8,852 nt of DNA from positions 1 through 8,852 of the forward strand of contig CAKVKI010000103.1 in NCBI GenBank assembly GCA_934754975.1, in the 5' to 3' direction. This stretch comes from an uncultured Alistipes sp. GTDB lineage: Bacteria > Bacteroidota > Bacteroidia > Bacteroidales > Rikenellaceae. The notes beneath the pieces were generated by a model. It did no database searches. It saw nothing but the letters and a program-made list of their open reading frames with translations, and had not been told where the DNA came from. Positions 6,918 through 8,852 of this stretch are shown one piece after another (the first letter of the stretch is position 1; each line of letters starts with the position of its first letter). Both the position numbers and the translations under genes were made by a program.

Positions 6918-7583
6918 ATGTCTATAGCATATCAATTATCGTTCGTGCGCAGCACGCTGCCCGAAGACGTTGCGTTGGTCGCGGTATCGAAGACCCACCC
7001 CGCGGAGGCGATACGTGAAGCTTATGATGCGGGACACCGTATCTTCGGCGAGAGCCGTCCGCAGGAGCTGCGCGAAAAATACGAAGCGCTGCCCCGGGAT
7101 ATCGAGTGGCATATGATCGGCCACCTGCAGACCAACAAGATCAAATATATCGCGCCGTTCGTCTCGCTGATCCATTCGGTGGACAGCGCGCGTCTGGCCG
7201 AAGCCATCCAGCGCGAAGCCGCCAAATGCGGCCGCACGATCGAGATTCTGCTGGAGATACATGTCGCCGACGAAGAGACCAAGTCGGGCTGGGAGATCGG
7301 GGAACTTATGCAGTATGTCCGCACGGCGCCTTTTGCGCAGATGCCCGATATCTGCGTCCGCGGCGTGATGGGCATTGCGACCAATACCGACGACGGGGAG
7401 GTTATCCGCCGCGATTTCACGGAGCTGAAACGTTGTTTCGACCTGTTGCAGCCTTATTTCGGGGCGCGGTTCAACGTGCTGTCGATGGGCATGTCGCACG
7501 ACTATCCCGTCGCCGTCGAATGCGGGTCGAATATGGTGCGCGTCGGGTCGCTGATTTTCGGGGAGAGGGACTATACGAAGTAA
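6918..7583 (+). CDS. yggS: YggS/PLPBP family pyridoxal-phosphate homeostasis protein
   Basis: The product is a 221-residue cytoplasmic protein of the YggS/PROSC family. It holds pyridoxal 5'-phosphate on a single alanine-racemase-like TIM barrel, has no known catalytic activity, and buffers vitamin B6 and amino-acid pools. K25 in AVSKTHP is the PLP lysine. The other family blocks are FGESRPQEL (43-51), WHMIGHLQTNK (64-74), VRGVMGIAT, SMGMSHDY (189-196) and VRVGSLIFGER (207-217), whose R and GS contact the phosphate. Length is normal for the family. The frame runs upstream to a TTG at 6873, but family alignment favours the ATG at 6918. A weak AAGG lies just ahead. proC follows after 111 bases on the same strand; yggS-proC adjacency is well known in other bacteria and fits the role of YggS in amino-acid metabolism. 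Confidence 0.95.
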   Translation: MSIAYQLSFVRSTLPEDVALVAVSKTHPAEAIREAYDAGHRIFGESRPQELREKYEALPRDIEWHMIGHLQTNKIKYIAPFVSLIHSVDSARLAEAIQREAAKCGRTIEILLEIHVADEETKSGWEIGELMQYVRTAPFAQMPDICVRGVMGIATNTDDGEVIRRDFTELKRCFDLLQPYFGARFNVLSMGMSHDYPVAVECGSNMVRVGSLIFGERDYTK

Positions 7584-7694
7584 GCGGAGAAACCGTCCGT
7601 TCCGGCCGCGGTAAATCCCCGGAGGAACGCAGGAGCGGGATTATAAACGGCGGACAGCCGGAATGAAGCCTAAATTTAAAAATTGAATCGTATT

Positions 7695-8477
7695 ATGAAG
7701 GTAGGATTTATCGGATTCGGAAATATGGCGCAGGCTCTTGCCGAGGGGCTTGCCGCGACGGGGGCGTTGAAGCCCTGCGAGATCGGCGCCTGCGCCCGCG
7801 ACCGGGCCAAACTGCTGCGCAATACGGAGCCTAAGGGTTTTCTTGCTTTCGACGAGGCCGCCGGAGTCGCAGAGTTTGCCGACTTGGTGATCGTGGCTGT
7901 GAAACCCTATCAGGTCGAAGCGGTTTTGTCGCCCGTGAAGGAGCTGCTGGCCGGAAAAATCGTCGTTTCGGTGGCTGCCGGAATGACGTTTGAGAAATAC
8001 GAAACCATACTGGCGCCCGGAACGCATCATCTCAGCACGGTTCCCAATACGCCGGTCGCCGTCGGCGAAGGGATCGTTGTCTGCGAACGCCGCCACTCGC
8101 TCTCCGATGTCGAGTGGAAAGAGACGGAACAACTGTTTTCGCACGTCGGGCTGGTGATGCAGGTCGATACTCCCCTGCTGGGACTTGCCGGAACGATCTG
8201 CGGCTGCGGTCCCGCATTCGTGGCGATGTTCATCGAAGCGCTCGCCGACGCCGCCGTCAAACACGGCATCGCACGCGCCGACGCCTACCGCATGGTCAGC
8301 CAGATGGTCGTCGGCACGGGTAAACTGCAGCTGGCGACGGGAGAGCATCCCGGCGCGATGAAAGATGCGGTTTGTTCGCCCGGCGGCACGACGATCGTCG
8401 GCGTCGCCGAACTCGAACGCAAAGGCTTTCGCGGCGCTGTTATCGACGCGGTAGATGCGATTCAGGATAAAAAGTAA
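7695..8477 (+). CDS. proC: Pyrroline-5-carboxylate reductase
   Basis: This cytoplasmic enzyme carries out the last step of proline synthesis, reducing 1-pyrroline-5-carboxylate to proline with NAD(P)H. The 260-residue product begins MKVGFIGFGNMA, a Rossmann dinucleotide-binding loop (G7-x-G9). VIVAVKPYQV, VVSVAAGMTF and STVPNTPVAVGEG follow, all family blocks. The all-helical C-terminal dimer domain has GCGPAFVAMFIEALADAAV and the P5CR signature around CSPGGTTIVGVAELERKGF (227-245). All expected motifs are intact. The ATG at 7695 is preferred over a TTG four codons upstream because it starts directly at the Rossmann strand. The 111-base gap after yggS has no clear terminator and no promoter with both boxes, so read-through from yggS is likely. 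TAAATTTA at 7671-7678 is only a lone -7-like box. A strong terminator follows. Confidence 0.96.
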   Translation: MKVGFIGFGNMAQALAEGLAATGALKPCEIGACARDRAKLLRNTEPKGFLAFDEAAGVAEFADLVIVAVKPYQVEAVLSPVKELLAGKIVVSVAAGMTFEKYETILAPGTHHLSTVPNTPVAVGEGIVVCERRHSLSDVEWKETEQLFSHVGLVMQVDTPLLGLAGTICGCGPAFVAMFIEALADAAVKHGIARADAYRMVSQMVVGTGKLQLATGEHPGAMKDAVCSPGGTTIVGVAELERKGFRGAVIDAVDAIQDKK

Positions 8478-8494
8478 TCGGATTTCATATAAAG

Positions 8495-8524
8495 AAAGCC
8501 CGGACCGGACGTCCGGGCTTTTTT
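8495..8524. terminator. Strong terminator between proC and the LacI-type gene
   Basis: The arms AAAGCCCGGAC (8495-8505) and GTCCGGGCTTT (8511-8521) pair perfectly over 11 bases around a CGGAC loop, followed by further T residues to 8524. It lies 17 bases after the proC stop. Read on the minus strand the same hairpin is followed by TTTCTTTATATG, so it can also end transcripts of the convergent LacI-type gene. Confidence 0.9.
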
Positions 8525-8640
8525 GTCTGTCATGTCAGTGTGCAGGATCGCCGCGGAGGGCGTGTCGTGCGCGTTCGACCGAACTTGGAGCCGACGCTTG
8601 TCTTGTGACTGTGACGGCTGTATGTCCGGATCGGATGCCG

Positions 8641-8852
8641 TTACTTTGCGGTATGCGGGTTTCCGACCGAGTCGCGGATGATTGCGTCGGGCGGCAGTTG
8701 GAGCTGTGTCCGGCAGCGCACTTCCTCCCGGATACTCTCCAGCAGCAGTTTGACGGCTGTTTTTCCGATCTCTTCGATGGGCTGGCTGATGCGTGTTATT
8801 GGCGGCACGAGAAAATCCAGATAGGGATTGTCGTCGAACGATACGACGGAAA
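8641..8852 (-). CDS. LacI-family transcriptional regulator, C-terminal part (start outside window)
   Basis: The minus-strand frame is open from the right edge to TAA at 8643-8641, giving 69 whole codons plus stop; the DNA-binding domain is beyond the window. The peptide reads SFDDNPYLDFLVPP, then ITRISQPIEEIGKTAVKLL, and ends near the family block LQLPPDAIIRDSV. This is the last part of a LacI/GalR periplasmic-binding-protein-like ligand domain: the FDD turn, the xxTxIxQP strand, the helix with IG-x-x-A-x-x-L-L, and the closing L-P-x-x-x-I-x-R-x-S. Members bind a small ligand, usually a sugar or nucleoside, and release their operator. About 10 residues follow the last conserved block. Ligand and targets cannot be told from this fragment. 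It converges on proC. Confidence 0.9.
   Translation of the reverse strand, partial: SVVSFDDNPYLDFLVPPITRISQPIEEIGKTAVKLLLESIREEVRCRTQLQLPPDAIIRDSVGNPHTAK

Noticed and set aside
7671..7678. TAAATTTA as a -7 box for proC
   Set aside because: It fits seven of eight positions, but no TTTG-like -33 box lies 19-21 bases upstream, so a separate proC promoter is not supported.
8573..8584. Inverted repeat GTTCG-AC-CGAAC between proC and the LacI-type gene
   Set aside because: It lies downstream of both convergent genes, where an operator would have no promoter to control. The arms are short and the loop too small for a hairpin.

Overview
The window looks like chromosomal housekeeping DNA from a GC-rich member of the Bacteroidales. 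An Alistipes-type gut bacterium is the best guess. This rests on protein style (TPR-type sensor kinase, secreted C69 dipeptidase, lipoprotein with an acidic stretch after its cysteine), near absence of Shine-Dalgarno sequences, and promoters of the Bacteroidetes form TTTG-N19/20-TAnnTTTG. The genus is inference. No RNA genes, insertion sequences, CRISPR arrays or phage genes were seen, and no stretch over 300 bases lacks a gene.

Layout: (1) positions 1-1217, plus strand, 3' part of a membrane sensor histidine kinase, cut by the window edge. (2) A shared hairpin terminator at about 1237-1278 separates it from a convergent minus-strand run. In transcription order this run is a secreted C69-family dipeptidase (5375-3681), a single-pass membrane-anchored protein of unknown function 10 bases downstream (3670-2822), and, after a 144-base gap, dihydrolipoyl dehydrogenase lpdA (2677-1301). 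(3) A compact divergent promoter region at 5376-5556 drives the dipeptidase leftward and an IPT/TIG-like lipoprotein (5557-6816) rightward. (4) A terminator at 6841-6865 is followed by yggS (PLP homeostasis protein) and proC (pyrroline-5-carboxylate reductase), both plus strand. (5) A hairpin terminator at 8495-8524 separates proC from the minus-strand 3' end of a LacI-family regulator, which runs off the right edge.

How the parts relate: the dipeptidase and the lipoprotein are both predicted to act outside the cytoplasm and share one control region, so joint expression is possible. yggS and proC form a pairing seen in many bacteria. lpdA stands alone, without other subunits of a 2-oxoacid dehydrogenase complex. 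Its 5' leader holds an imperfect direct repeat that duplicates the start-codon region and creates a 16-codon upstream reading frame overlapping the lpdA start by four bases.

I see no convincing new multi-gene system. The points most worth a second look are the duplicated lpdA leader, the back-to-back promoters, and the unrecognised, visibly less GC-rich gene behind the dipeptidase.
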